This document shows positions 20,885-31,994 of a DNA stretch of 64,000 nt, one piece after another (positions within the stretch are counted from its first letter, which is position 1; each line of letters opens with the position of its first letter). The translations under genes were made by a program, and so were the position numbers. Under the pieces are notes generated by a model. That model did not search any database. It worked only from the letters and a program-made list of their open reading frames with translations, and had not been told where the DNA came from. Where the stretch lies: NCBI GenBank assembly GCA_902539445.1, contig CACBIY010000004.1, positions 1 through 64,000 on the forward strand, given 5' to 3'. Source of the stretch: an uncultured Pelagibacteraceae bacterium (GTDB lineage Bacteria; Pseudomonadota; Alphaproteobacteria; Pelagibacterales; Pelagibacteraceae).

Positions 20885-21811
20885 TTATTTTTTTGCTATT
20901 AATAAGTCAGTTCTAATTTGTTTTCTAAGTTGGTCGACATTTTTAAATTTTTTTTCTTTTCTAATAAATTTTTTAAATTCTACTGTTAAATACTTATTAT
21001 AAAGATTTCCAGAAAAATTAAATAAATGAACTTCCAATAATATTTTTTTCCCATTAAATGTTGGTCGATAGCCTAAATTTGCAATCCCTTTTATGAAATT
21101 ATGTTTGCCATATCTTTTTGCTTTTACTGCATATACACCTGGGCAGGCTAAAATATAATCTTTGATATCAATGTTTGCCGTTGGGAAACCGATTTTTTTT
21201 CCTAGCTGTCTTCCTTTTTGAACCTTTCCAATAATTGACCAATTTCTATTCAAAATTTTATTAGCTTTTTCTAATTTTCCTTTTTGTAAAAGTTTTCTTA
21301 CCAAAGATGAAGATGCTATTTTCTTATTGGTTAACAGTGGTTGTGGTTTAATTACCTTGTAACCACACATACTCTCAAATTTAATTAACTGTCTAACATT
21401 ACCTTCTCTCTTATTCCCAAATCTAAAATTATTGCTTACAAAAATGAATTTTGGTTTTAACTTTTTACCTAATATTTCTTTAATGAAAGTTATTGATTTT
21501 ATTTTTGAAAATTTTCGATCAAATTTTTTTATTATCAAAAAATCTACATTTAGATTTTTGAGATTATCAATTTTTTGCTGCAAATTAGAGATTCTAAAAT
21601 TATCTAAATTCTTATTAAAAAACATTTTTGGCATTGGTTCAAAAGTCAGCACACCAATTTTTGAAGAATATTTTTTTTTATATTTCTTAGCTAATGAGAA
21701 TAATTTTTGATGTCCTTTGTGAACTCCATCAAAGTTACCGATTAATATAATTGAGTTTTTATATCTTGGATTGATATTAAAATTTTTATATATTTTTTTT
21801 GATTTTACCAT
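20885..21811 (-). CDS. ribF: Bifunctional riboflavin kinase / FAD synthetase
   Basis: Makes FMN and FAD from riboflavin. The 308 residues have the N-terminal adenylyltransferase domain with GNFDGVHKGHQ (25-35) and SSSLVRKLL (167-175), then the flavokinase domain with GFPTANI (208-214). Start overlaps the end of the upstream HAD-IIA gene by 7 bases; ileS follows after one base. The ribF-ileS-lspA order is common in proteobacteria. Confidence 0.95.
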   Translation of the reverse strand: MVKSKKIYKNFNINPRYKNSIILIGNFDGVHKGHQKLFSLAKKYKKKYSSKIGVLTFEPMPKMFFNKNLDNFRISNLQQKIDNLKNLNVDFLIIKKFDRKFSKIKSITFIKEILGKKLKPKFIFVSNNFRFGNKREGNVRQLIKFESMCGYKVIKPQPLLTNKKIASSSLVRKLLQKGKLEKANKILNRNWSIIGKVQKGRQLGKKIGFPTANIDIKDYILACPGVYAVKAKRYGKHNFIKGIANLGYRPTFNGKKILLEVHLFNFSGNLYNKYLTVEFKKFIRKEKKFKNVDQLRKQIRTDLLIAKK

Positions 21812-22623
21812 TTCAATTCTGATTGAACATAATTACAAATTGCCTCGTAAGATTTTGCAACTTTTTCGATTCCTTTTTCTTTGATCTCATCTTTGTGGAC
21901 TCCATTTGATATTATTAAAGAATCATAATTTAAGAGGTTTGCTCCTTTTATATCGGTATTTAAATTATCACCTATGGATAGAATCTTTTTATTCTTATTG
22001 TCAGTAGATTGATTATAAACTTCGGGATAAGGTTTTCCAAAGTAAACAACTTCTCCACCCATTTTTTCAAAAACCATTGCAACAGAACCAGCACAAAACT
22101 CTCTAGTGTTTCCTCTGTCCACAATTAAATCAGGATTTGTGCAAATCATTTTTTTTTTTATATTTTTTTCAAACAGTTCTTTATAATAATTTAAGTCATC
22201 ATTATGATCATCAAACAATCCAGTGCATAAAATATATTCACTTTTTTCAATATTATCTATTTTCATTTTTTCAAAGTCTTTAAATAAATCAAAATCTCTT
22301 GGTGGACCAACGTGAAAAAAATTTTTATTTATTAAATTTTTCTTTAAATAAATGAGAGCTGCCTCACCAGAGGTAAAAACATGGTCTCTAATTTCTTTTT
22401 CCATGCCTAGTTTTTCTAAAAAAGATTTAACTGCATGGTTAGGTCTGGGTGCATTTGTGAGTAAAATATAGTCCTTTTTTTTTTTATTAATTTCTTTAAG
22501 AGCTTTTATCGCTTCAAGGTGAAGTGTAACCCCATTATGGACCACTCCCCATAAGTCAACATAAAATAGCTGATAATTGTCTGCAATAGAACTTAAGCCT
22601 TCATTATCTAAATTTTTAGTCAT
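21805..22623 (-). CDS. HAD-IIA family phosphatase (TIGR01459-like)
   Basis: A 272-residue HAD hydrolase with motif I DLWGVVHNG (24-32) carrying the nucleophile Asp, the LLTNAPR motif, and GKPYPEVY and SIGDNLNTD in the C-terminal half (motifs III and IV). It matches the alphaproteobacterial HAD-IIA group whose substrate is not established; a sugar or nucleotide phosphate is plausible. It heads the minus-strand run toward ribF and ileS and is divergent from groES. Confidence 0.85.
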   Translation of the reverse strand: MTKNLDNEGLSSIADNYQLFYVDLWGVVHNGVTLHLEAIKALKEINKKKKDYILLTNAPRPNHAVKSFLEKLGMEKEIRDHVFTSGEAALIYLKKNLINKNFFHVGPPRDFDLFKDFEKMKIDNIEKSEYILCTGLFDDHNDDLNYYKELFEKNIKKKMICTNPDLIVDRGNTREFCAGSVAMVFEKMGGEVVYFGKPYPEVYNQSTDNKNKKILSIGDNLNTDIKGANLLNYDSLIISNGVHKDEIKEKGIEKVAKSYEAICNYVQSELKW

Positions 22624-22692
22624 CGAATTAATCTATAAACCATAAAACCCTCAAATTCCTTTATTTTTTAACTAACTAATTTTTAAGTATAT

Positions 22693-22720
22693 CTTGAAAT
22701 AGTAAAGCCAATCTCTATAT
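22693..22720 (+). promoter_or_regulatory. Heat-shock sigma (RpoH)-type promoter of groESL
   Basis: CTTGAAA at 22693-22699, 13 bases, then CTCTATAT at 22713-22720. This fits the sigma-32 pattern CTTGAAA / CCCCATNT at six of seven specified -10 bases except two C to T changes, and the alphaproteobacterial CYTAT variant. The groES ATG is 26 bases downstream with AAGGAG at 22736-22741. No CIRCE repeat is present. The hsp20 gene has a promoter of the same spacing. Confidence 0.75.
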
Positions 22721-22746
22721 GAAGACCATATTAATAAGGAGAATTT

Positions 22747-23037
22747 ATGAAATTTAGACCGTTACACGATAGAGTTTTAATAGAAGTTTTAGATAGCAGT
22801 GAAAAAACTGCTGGTGGAATAATCATACCTGATACAGCACAGGAAAAACCTCAAGAAGGCAAAGTAGTTGCAGTCGGTGGCGGCGCAAAAACTGAGGACG
22901 GCAAAACGATACCAATGGATGTAAAAGTTGGAGATAAAGTTTTATTTGGCAAATGGTCAGGGACTGAAGTTAAAATTGATGGCAAAGAATACAGCATAAT
23001 GAAAGAGTCAGACATTATGGGAATTTCAAGCAAATAA
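22747..23037 (+). CDS. groES: Co-chaperonin GroES
   Basis: The 96-residue lid of the GroEL chamber. It starts [13 protein letters not shown], has the mobile-loop [13 protein letters not shown] (17-29) and the C-terminal [14 protein letters not shown] segment. A clear Shine-Dalgarno AAGGAG lies 6 bases upstream, and an RpoH-type promoter is at 22693-22720. groEL follows 23 bases later with its own strong ribosome-binding site. Confidence 0.98.
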   Translation: MKFRPLHDRVLIEVLDSSEKTAGGIIIPDTAQEKPQEGKVVAVGGGAKTEDGKTIPMDVKVGDKVLFGKWSGTEVKIDGKEYSIMKESDIMGISSK

Positions 23038-23042
23038 TTTAA

Positions 23043-24722
<1,680 letters not shown>

Positions 24723-24746
24723 CCCAATTTCAAATATAAAGAATTT

Positions 24747-24776
24747 AAAGGCCATCTTTTGATGGCCTTTTTTTTT
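24747..24776 (+). terminator. Intrinsic terminator after groEL
   Basis: Perfect 10-base stem AAAGGCCATC (24747-24756) and GATGGCCTTT (24761-24770) with a TTTT loop, running into further T residues to 24776. It is the strongest terminator in the window and ends the groESL transcript. Confidence 0.92.
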
Positions 24777-24796
24777 AGAAATATTAAAATAATTTA

Positions 24797-24913
24797 ATGT
24801 CAAAAAGATACAGCGGGAAATCTTTCAAGGATTCAAGTCTTAATAAAAAACCAAAATTTACTCTAAAAGAAAAAAGAAGATTAAAAAGAGAAAAGGCAAA
24901 AAAAACAAAATAA
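24797..24913 (+). CDS. 38-residue highly basic peptide, function unknown
   Basis: A short frame, ATG at 24797 to TAA at 24911-24913. The product has 13 Lys and 4 Arg in 38 residues, no Cys and no hydrophobic segment; the C-terminal half (LKEKRRLKREKAKK) should be helical. It lies alone between the groEL terminator and a second T-tailed hairpin at 24935-24956, so it could be its own transcription unit. I see no strong Shine-Dalgarno. Candidates are an rRNA- or DNA-binding peptide, but nothing identifies it, and a chance frame in AT-rich DNA is possible. Confidence 0.5.
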   Translation: MSKRYSGKSFKDSSLNKKPKFTLKEKRRLKREKAKKTK

Positions 24914-24934
24914 CGACATTTTTTTATCAAAATC

Positions 24935-24956
24935 CCAATATTTATTGGTTTTTTTT
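24935..24956 (+). terminator. Weak T-tailed hairpin upstream of typA
   Basis: CCAATA (24935-24940) and TATTGG (24943-24948) form a short inverted repeat followed by eight T residues. The stem is only five to six pairs and AT-rich, so termination would be weak. It separates the 38-codon gene from typA. Confidence 0.55.
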
Positions 24957-24999
24957 AAAGTTTTCAAAAAAAAATTTTAAGGTATAAGAGCCAGGATTT

Positions 25000-26826
25000 A
25001 TGAGCAAAGATATTAGAAACATCACCATAATCGCACACGTTGATCACGGAAAAACTACCTTAATTGATAATCTAATGAAGCAGAGCGGTTCGTTTAGGGA
25101 AAATGAGGTCGTTGACGAAAGATTAATGGATTCAGGTGAACTTGAGAAAGAAAGAGGAATAACAATTTTAGCAAAACCTGCTTCAATTAATTGGAAAGAT
25201 TCGAGAATAAATATTATTGATACACCAGGTCACCGAGATTTTGCAGCAGAGGTTGAAAGAGTTTTAAGTATGGCAGATGGTGCATTGCTCTTAATTGATT
25301 CTGCTGAAGGAGTTATGCCTCAAACAAAATTTGTGCTTTCTAAAGCTCTAAAACAAGGTTTAAAACCAATTGTTGTAATCAATAAATTAGACAAATCAGA
25401 TCAAAGAGCTAATGAAGTTTTAGATGAGACTTTTGATTTATTTGTAAGTTTAGATGCAAATGAAGATCAACTAGACTTTCCTGTTTTATATGCAAGCGGA
25501 AGATCTGGTTGGGCTGATAAGGAAATTGATGGTCCAAGGGAAAATTTAAATCCTTTATTAGATCAAATTATTGATCATGTAAAACCTGCTGAACTTGATA
25601 AAACAAAACCTTTTGCAATGCTGTCTACTCTTCTTTATGCAGACAATTTCTTAGGTAGAAGCTTAGTCGGAAGAATTGCTCAAGGAACTGCAAAAGCTAA
25701 TCAATCGATCAAGGCAATAAATTTAAAGGGTGAAAAAGTAGATGAAGGAAGACTTACTAAAATTTTTAGATATGAGGGTACCAAAAAAGTACCAATCGAA
25801 ATCGGTGAGGCGGGAGACATTGTAGTTGTCGCTGGTTTAGAAAAAGCAAATGTTGCTGACACAATTTGTGATCTTGAGGTGAATGATCCTATAAAGGCTA
25901 CTCCAATCGATCCACCAACAATGTCTATTACCATTACTGTAAACACATCTCCTCTTGCAGGAACTGAGGGTAAAAAACTTACAAGCACTCAAATAAGAGA
26001 TAGGTTGCTTCAAGAAGCACAGAATAATGTTGGAATTACTTTCGCAGAAAATGAAGGTAATGATTCTTTTGTTGTAAGCGGTCGAGGTGAATTAATGTTA
26101 GAAATTTTACTCACTCAGATGAGAAGAGAAGGTTTTGAAATGACAGTTAGTCCCCCAAAAGTTCTCTATAAAAAAGATGAAAATGGTAGCAAACTTGAGC
26201 CAATAGAAGAAATAACTATGGACCTAGATGAAGAACATTCATCAAAAATTATTGACTCCATGAATAGAAGAAAAGGCAAATTAATAGAATTAAAAGATAC
26301 TGGTAAAAATAAAAAAAGATTAATCTTTCATGCACCAACAAGAGGATTAATGGGATACACAAGCCGGTTTCTAACACTTACAAAAGGTAATGGCGTAATA
26401 AACAGAATTTTTCATGCGTATGGACCATTTGAGGGTGAAATGGAGGGTAGAAGAAATGGTGCACTTATTTCAATGGAACAAGGAAAAGCAGTTGCATTTG
26501 CAATATTTAATTTACAGGCTAGAGGAGAGATGTTTGTAACTCATAATGATCCTGTTTATCCAGGTATGATTGTGGGATTATCTCCTAAACCTGGAGATAT
26601 GATTATTAATGTTATGAAGGGTAAAAAATTAACTAATATGAGAACACAAGGTACAGATGAAAATGTCGTTCTAACACCAGTAAGAAAAATGTCCATCGCA
26701 GAGCAATTAAGCATGTTAAATACTGATGAGGCTTTAGAAATCACTCCAGACTCTTGTAGACTAAGAAAAGCCATTCTCGATCCACATGAGAGAAAGAGAA
26801 GTGAAAAATCAGGCGCTGCAGCCTAA
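25000..26826 (+). CDS. typA: Ribosome-associated GTPase TypA/BipA
   Basis: A translational GTPase of the EF-G family, 608 residues, linked to stress and cold adaptation and ribosome assembly. G-domain motifs are AHVDHGKTT (12-20), ERGITI (51-56), DTPGH (74-78) and NKLD (128-131), followed by domains II, III/V and the BipA-specific C-terminal domain with GLMGYTSRF. Length is normal. The 3' end overlaps the convergent membrane protein gene by 4 bases. Confidence 0.97.
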   Translation: MSKDIRNITIIAHVDHGKTTLIDNLMKQSGSFRENEVVDERLMDSGELEKERGITILAKPASINWKDSRINIIDTPGHRDFAAEVERVLSMADGALLLIDSAEGVMPQTKFVLSKALKQGLKPIVVINKLDKSDQRANEVLDETFDLFVSLDANEDQLDFPVLYASGRSGWADKEIDGPRENLNPLLDQIIDHVKPAELDKTKPFAMLSTLLYADNFLGRSLVGRIAQGTAKANQSIKAINLKGEKVDEGRLTKIFRYEGTKKVPIEIGEAGDIVVVAGLEKANVADTICDLEVNDPIKATPIDPPTMSITITVNTSPLAGTEGKKLTSTQIRDRLLQEAQNNVGITFAENEGNDSFVVSGRGELMLEILLTQMRREGFEMTVSPPKVLYKKDENGSKLEPIEEITMDLDEEHSSKIIDSMNRRKGKLIELKDTGKNKKRLIFHAPTRGLMGYTSRFLTLTKGNGVINRIFHAYGPFEGEMEGRRNGALISMEQGKAVAFAIFNLQARGEMFVTHNDPVYPGMIVGLSPKPGDMIINVMKGKKLTNMRTQGTDENVVLTPVRKMSIAEQLSMLNTDEALEITPDSCRLRKAILDPHERKRSEKSGAAA

Positions 26827-27470
26827 TCGAAAGTTTTATCAACTAAATACAGGCCTAAGGCAACACAAGGACCAATTCCAAAAGCAAATAATAAAGTTCC
26901 TACTCCCACAGTTCCACCTAAGTACCATCCAATACTTACAACAGAAATTTCTAAGAATGCTCTTACGGCAGCAACTGGTAAATTTGTTTTTTTTTGGAGA
27001 CCAATCATCAAACCATCTCTTGGTCCAGCTCCAAGATTAGATACTAGATAAATACCTCCACCAATCCCAACGGTTATTACTGAAATTATTGCCAGAATTA
27101 ATTGATAAAAGTAATTAGATGGGGTTGGAACAAATTTTATGCAAAGATCAATCATCATCGCAATAATGATTGCATTAAGTATTGTTCCCATCCCTGGTTT
27201 TTGACCAAGTGGTATCCACAAAATTAAAACTGCAACACTTATCAAAAATGTTATTGTTCCTATACTCAAATTAACATTTAAAGAAATACCTTGAGCTAAA
27301 ACACTCCATGGAGAAGCACCAGTAAAAGATACAATTAATAGACCTTCTCCAAGACCAAATAACATCAAGCCAAAACATAAAAAAAAGAATGTAGAGAATT
27401 TTGGTTTAAAATTATAAGGCTTATCTGAACTCCAATTGACCCTTGGTATTTTCTTAATTTTTAAAAACAT
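26823..27470 (-). CDS. YczE/YitT-type membrane protein
   Basis: A 215-residue integral membrane protein with about five helices, Gly-rich, with GLGEGLLIVSFTGASPWSV near the N-terminus and the conserved NLGAGPRDGLM stretch near residue 147. This is the pattern of the YczE family, whose function is unknown; a transport role is only a guess. Convergent with typA and divergent from the DUF6134 gene 50 bases away. Confidence 0.75.
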   Translation of the reverse strand: MFLKIKKIPRVNWSSDKPYNFKPKFSTFFFLCFGLMLFGLGEGLLIVSFTGASPWSVLAQGISLNVNLSIGTITFLISVAVLILWIPLGQKPGMGTILNAIIIAMMIDLCIKFVPTPSNYFYQLILAIISVITVGIGGGIYLVSNLGAGPRDGLMIGLQKKTNLPVAAVRAFLEISVVSIGWYLGGTVGVGTLLFAFGIGPCVALGLYLVDKTFD

Positions 27471-27520
27471 TTTAATAAGTTATTTCTATTGTTAATAAAG
27501 TCTATTAAACTAGTTGTTAA

Positions 27521-28201
27521 ATGAAAAAAATTATAGTCATTTTATTTCTTTTTATTTATCCAGCAAATTCAATCGCTCATATTGGACATTACATTAAATA
27601 CAACAAAATTGAGATGGAGATTTTTCGAAATGGTGAGCTAATTGGCTATAATCATTATCTTTTCAACAGAAATGGATCAGAAACTATTGTTACTAATCAA
27701 ATTAAGTTTGTAGTTAAACTTTTGGGAGCAACAGTTTTCCAAGTTGAGGGTTATAGCGAAGAAAAATATTTCAATGATCAATTAGTTTCTTATAATTCTA
27801 AAACTTTACAAAATGACAAAAAGAAGTTTGTTAATTTAACATTTAACCAAAAAAATAAAAAATTTGATATCAAAGGCTCTTCATATAATGGAGAAGCCTC
27901 AGCTGATATTGTGATTGGAAATTGGTGGAATCACAAAATTTTACAAGCGAGTTCTCAAATAAGTCCTATCTCAGGGAGTATTAAGGATCAAGTGGTAACT
28001 TTTTTAGGTAAAGAAAAAATAGATCTTTATGGAAAAGTTTATGATGTTGATCATTTTACACTGAAGTCTAAAGACATGAGTATACCGAAAGATAAAAGAT
28101 TAGATTTTGACATTTGGTATGATCGTAAAAATTTAATGATATTAAAAGTATCCTATTCAAGAATGGGTAACTGGGAATATAAATTAAAGAATTTTAATTA
28201 A
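27521..28201 (+). CDS. Secreted DUF6134-like protein
   Basis: A 226-residue protein with a signal peptide (about 1-18, ending NSIA), so probably periplasmic. The mature part is beta-rich, with a FRNGELIGYNHY segment (about 35-46) near its start, reminiscent of DUF6134 proteins. No catalytic motif is evident. It overlaps the convergent FAD oxidoreductase gene by 8 bases. Function unknown. Confidence 0.65.
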   Translation: MKKIIVILFLFIYPANSIAHIGHYIKYNKIEMEIFRNGELIGYNHYLFNRNGSETIVTNQIKFVVKLLGATVFQVEGYSEEKYFNDQLVSYNSKTLQNDKKKFVNLTFNQKNKKFDIKGSSYNGEASADIVIGNWWNHKILQASSQISPISGSIKDQVVTFLGKEKIDLYGKVYDVDHFTLKSKDMSIPKDKRLDFDIWYDRKNLMILKVSYSRMGNWEYKLKNFN

Positions 28202-29174
28202 TTTCTCTTGAGATTTTTCTAAATAAATCATGTGCACTTATCCATCCTGACTCTAATCTAGGTCCTACAAACCAATCGGCACAAACACCTAATCTTTTCC
28301 TAGGATCCCAAAAACTTTTGATTTTAAATGGTCTCGAATTTGAAGAGTATCGCCAACCGTGATTAAGTGAATAATAAATCTTTGTTTTTTTGATATTTGA
28401 AAGTTTAAAAAATTTATCGATCATAATTTGTGAATTTTCTTTTTTGTTATTCTTGTTTTTATTAATCTTTTTATTTGCCCATTTAAATGTACTTTGAAGA
28501 GTCCATAAATCATATTTTGATTTGAATCTTTTTTTTGAGTTTTCATTTCCTGCCCAGCCAAGAATTGAGTCTTCAAAAAGATAGCTACTGTTTGAATTCT
28601 TGTTTTTTTTTATTGCAATCATAGTAGTAATATTTGCATCCATTTTTATTGATTTTCTTAAAAAAGAGTGATTTATAAATTTCTTAGAAAGCTTTTTTAA
28701 TTGTGGAAAAGGACAAGTCAAAATAAGGTTTTTAAAGGATCTTAATTTTCCATCATCAAATAACAGATACCAGAGTTTATTTTTATAATAGATTTTTTTT
28801 AATTCACTTTGATAATTGCAATTAATTTTCTTTAGCAAATGTTTGCTAATATCATTGTTTCCATTTTTGCCAATTAATTTTAGATGTTTTTTATCCTCTT
28901 TTTTTTTTGAATTAAGAAAAACGTGTTTGCCGCCCCATACTTTTAAAATTCTTTTTTTAATCAAATCTTTAGTAAATTTTTTAAATTCTTTAGTTTTTGG
29001 TGAAATATACTGAGTACCATGATCAAAACCTGCTTTGCCTTTTATTCTTTTAAAAGATGCACGACCCCCAGGGCCTCTTGCCTTGTCGAACAAAATTATT
29101 GAATATTTTTTATTAAGAAGATTTGCAATTGTGGATCCAGATATTCCTGAACCAATTATACAAAACTCACTCAT
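28194..29174 (-). CDS. FAD-dependent amine-oxidase-like (renalase-type) oxidoreductase
   Basis: A 326-residue flavoprotein with the Rossmann motif GSGISG (8-13) and the ARGPGGR motif (32-38) typical of the amine oxidase / renalase-like group. The C-terminal segment VCADWFVGPRLESGWISA holds the second FAD contact. Substrate is unknown. Its start overlaps the tldE stop by 4 bases, so it is co-transcribed with tldD-tldE. Lys-rich composition in the middle is higher than in its relatives but typical of this genome. Confidence 0.82.
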   Translation of the reverse strand: MSEFCIIGSGISGSTIANLLNKKYSIILFDKARGPGGRASFKRIKGKAGFDHGTQYISPKTKEFKKFTKDLIKKRILKVWGGKHVFLNSKKKEDKKHLKLIGKNGNNDISKHLLKKINCNYQSELKKIYYKNKLWYLLFDDGKLRSFKNLILTCPFPQLKKLSKKFINHSFLRKSIKMDANITTMIAIKKNKNSNSSYLFEDSILGWAGNENSKKRFKSKYDLWTLQSTFKWANKKINKNKNNKKENSQIMIDKFFKLSNIKKTKIYYSLNHGWRYSSNSRPFKIKSFWDPRKRLGVCADWFVGPRLESGWISAHDLFRKISREIN

Positions 29175-30487
29175 TTACCAGCAACAACCATTTCCTCTAT
29201 TAACATGGTTGGTGAGTTAGTTGCATATTTGAACTCCAAGTCATTTGCTAAGGTAATATTTTGAAACATGTCTTTAAAATTACCTGCTATGGTAATTTCA
29301 TTTATTGGATATTTAAACTCACCATTTTCAATTAAAAACCCAGTTGCTCCAACCGAATAATCTCCAGTCACTATATTACTTCCATGTCCTATGGTTTCTG
29401 TAATATAAAGACTTTTTGAATTTGAATTCAGTAAATCTTTAAAGCTAATATTTCCATTTTCAAAATAAAGATTACTTGTTCCTCCACATCTTCCATTAGA
29501 CTTAAGATTTAACTTTTTTCCATTGTAAGTATCAATCAGATAATGTTTCAAAATCCCTTGATCCACCAGTTTGAGTGTGTCGGTCTTTACCCCTTCACTA
29601 TCAAAATTTCTTGAACCTAAACCTTTGAGCATATCAGGTTTGTCAAATACGTTAATTTTATCTGAGAATATTTTTTGATTAACTTTATCCTTTAAAAAAG
29701 AAGTTCCTCTTGATATTGCTGATGAGGAAATAGCGCTTGCAAAAGTACTTAATACTCCCTTAGCTATTCTTTTATCAAAAATTATAGCAATTTTCTCACT
29801 GCCAATTTTTTTTGGACTTAATTTTCTAATGGTTTGATTAGCGGCTAAATTGCCTAATTCATCTGCATCATCTAGGTCTTTAAGAAAACATTTACTAGAA
29901 TATTCATAATCTCTTTCCATGCTTTTTTCATCTTTTGCAACTGTTACACTTGATGCTGTAAATGAAGATGTTTTGTAACCATCACAAAAACCTTCACTGT
30001 TAGCTAAAACAAAATTAGATTTATTTTGAGTAAAACTAGACTCAGTATTTACAATTTTTTTATCGTTGGAAGCTGCAGCCTCTAATTTTTTTAGGTAATC
30101 TATTTTTTGATTATTTTCTATATGGGTTTCATCATAAAGATTTAGGTCTTTAACTTCTTTTGCGAATAAATCTCTATCCGGTAAAGAATTAAATTCATCC
30201 TCAGGTGTATTTTTTGTAGTCTCAATACATTTTTCAATCAAAATATTTAAATTGTCATTAAGCAAATTAGAGGAAGATATTGATGATTTTTTTTTACCAA
30301 TATACGTGGTGATGCTTAGGCCTAGATCATCTGATCTATTAGACTCATCTAATTTTTTATTTCTAAAATTTACAGTTTCAGAAATAGAGTTCTTTACAAT
30401 CACACTTGAGTCTGTTGCACCTAATTTCTTTGCTAAACCTAAACAATATGATGCTTTTGTCTCTAAAAATTCTTGATCTTTAACCAT
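29171..30487 (-). CDS. pmbA: TldE/PmbA metalloprotease subunit
   Basis: The 438-residue non-catalytic partner of TldD in the heterodimeric TldD/E protease, known for maturing microcin-type peptides and degrading CcdA. It lacks the HExxxH zinc motif, as TldE does, and has the family C-terminus with the TGDYSVGATGFLIENGE region. Its ATG directly follows the tldD stop, so the subunits should be made at matched levels. Confidence 0.93.
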   Translation of the reverse strand: MVKDQEFLETKASYCLGLAKKLGATDSSVIVKNSISETVNFRNKKLDESNRSDDLGLSITTYIGKKKSSISSSNLLNDNLNILIEKCIETTKNTPEDEFNSLPDRDLFAKEVKDLNLYDETHIENNQKIDYLKKLEAAASNDKKIVNTESSFTQNKSNFVLANSEGFCDGYKTSSFTASSVTVAKDEKSMERDYEYSSKCFLKDLDDADELGNLAANQTIRKLSPKKIGSEKIAIIFDKRIAKGVLSTFASAISSSAISRGTSFLKDKVNQKIFSDKINVFDKPDMLKGLGSRNFDSEGVKTDTLKLVDQGILKHYLIDTYNGKKLNLKSNGRCGGTSNLYFENGNISFKDLLNSNSKSLYITETIGHGSNIVTGDYSVGATGFLIENGEFKYPINEITIAGNFKDMFQNITLANDLEFKYATNSPTMLIEEMVVAGK

Positions 30488-31909
30488 TTAAAGTTTTGTA
30501 CCACCCACAGTCATCTTATTTATTAATATAGATGGCTGTGCTACACCTACGGGGACACCCTGTCCAGCTTTACCACATGTTCCAATTCCAGGGTCCATCA
30601 TCATATCATTTCCTACCATAGAGACTTCTTTTAAAATTGAAGGACCATCTCCAATTAATGTTGCACCCTTAATTGGTGATCCAATTTTGCCATTAACAAT
30701 TTCATAAGCTTCAGTGCAATTAAATACAAATTTTCCAGATGTAATGTCAACTTGTCCACCACCAAAACTTACTGCAAAAATACCTTTGTCGACTGCTTTA
30801 ATCATTTCTTCTTGGGTTTGCTTACCGCTTAGCATCATCGTGTTTCTCATTCTTGGTAGAACTATATGTCTATAGTTTTCTCTTCTTCCACTACCAGTAG
30901 ATCTTGATTTCATCAAACGTGCATTGAGCCTGTCTTGCATAAAATTTTTTAAAATTCCATTTTCAATTAAAACAGTTTTTTCTGTTGGCGTTCCCTCATC
31001 GTCAATTGTAAGACTGCCTCTTCTATTATCAATGGTACCGTCATCAATAATTGTAACTCCTTCACTTGCAACTTTTTGGCCCATCAGATTGTGAAATGCT
31101 GAAGTTTTCTTTCTATTGAAATCTCCCTCTAAACCATGACCAACAGCCTCATGAATTAATATTGCTGGCCACCCAGGTCCGAGTACAACCTTCATCTCAC
31201 CTGCTGGCGCGGGTTTACTCTCTAAATTTACTGATGCTATCCTTAAAGCTTCGTCACAAACACTTTTCCAATTTTCATCTTTTAAATATGAGTCGTAAGA
31301 TTGTCTTCCACCAACACCGTATACACCTGTTTCTTTTCTGCCATCTTTCTCCACCATAACTGACACATTAAACCTTACTAAAGGACGGACATCTGACAAA
31401 GTCTCTCCACCAGATCTAATTATTTCTACAGACTTTTGCTCTCCCAAAAAATTAGCTGTAACTTGTTTAACTTTATCACCTTTAGATCGTAAATAATCAT
31501 TTACATCGTTCAATATTTTAATTTTTTCATTAAGAGATTTTTGCTCAATAGGATTAATATTGTCATAATACTTTTTATTTGATTTAGGAATTTCATGGTT
31601 GTAAGTACCTTTGACAGATTTTAATGTTGACTTTAAATTTTCTGAAGATTGTTTTAAAGAGTTCTTAGAAATCTCATTAGAATGAGAATAAGCAACCACT
31701 TCATCAGATATAGCTCTAAAACCAAATCCTAAATCTGAATTATAACTGGAATTTTTAATTTTGTTATCATCTAACAATATTGACTCAGATTTTGAATTTT
31801 CCAAATACAATTCGCCATCATCACATTTTTGCAAAGTGTCAGAAATAATGCTCTCAGCCTCTTTTCTAGATACGTCAGATTTTTCAAAGAAATTACTCAT
31901 AAGAGACAT
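30488..31909 (-). CDS. tldD: TldD zinc metalloprotease subunit
   Basis: The catalytic subunit of the TldD/E protease, 473 residues. The zinc motif HEAVGH is at 253-258, and the C-terminal GTCGKAGQGVPVGVAQP segment is family-typical. The start could be the ATG at 31909 or the one three codons downstream. No RiPP precursor gene is visible nearby, so its substrate here is unknown. Confidence 0.95.
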   Translation of the reverse strand: MSLMSNFFEKSDVSRKEAESIISDTLQKCDDGELYLENSKSESILLDDNKIKNSSYNSDLGFGFRAISDEVVAYSHSNEISKNSLKQSSENLKSTLKSVKGTYNHEIPKSNKKYYDNINPIEQKSLNEKIKILNDVNDYLRSKGDKVKQVTANFLGEQKSVEIIRSGGETLSDVRPLVRFNVSVMVEKDGRKETGVYGVGGRQSYDSYLKDENWKSVCDEALRIASVNLESKPAPAGEMKVVLGPGWPAILIHEAVGHGLEGDFNRKKTSAFHNLMGQKVASEGVTIIDDGTIDNRRGSLTIDDEGTPTEKTVLIENGILKNFMQDRLNARLMKSRSTGSGRRENYRHIVLPRMRNTMMLSGKQTQEEMIKAVDKGIFAVSFGGGQVDITSGKFVFNCTEAYEIVNGKIGSPIKGATLIGDGPSILKEVSMVGNDMMMDPGIGTCGKAGQGVPVGVAQPSILINKMTVGGTKL

Positions 31910-31994
31910 TAAATAGATTGTTTCATAAAATTTTCAACTAGAGTATTTTACGCATGTACATATCTGAGACAAATTAGTAATAAATTCACTTATT

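Noticed and set aside
22624-22746. CIRCE/HrcA operator before groES
   Set aside because: I looked for TTAGCACTC-N9-GAGTGCTAA and found no such inverted repeat; only the RpoH-type promoter is seen.
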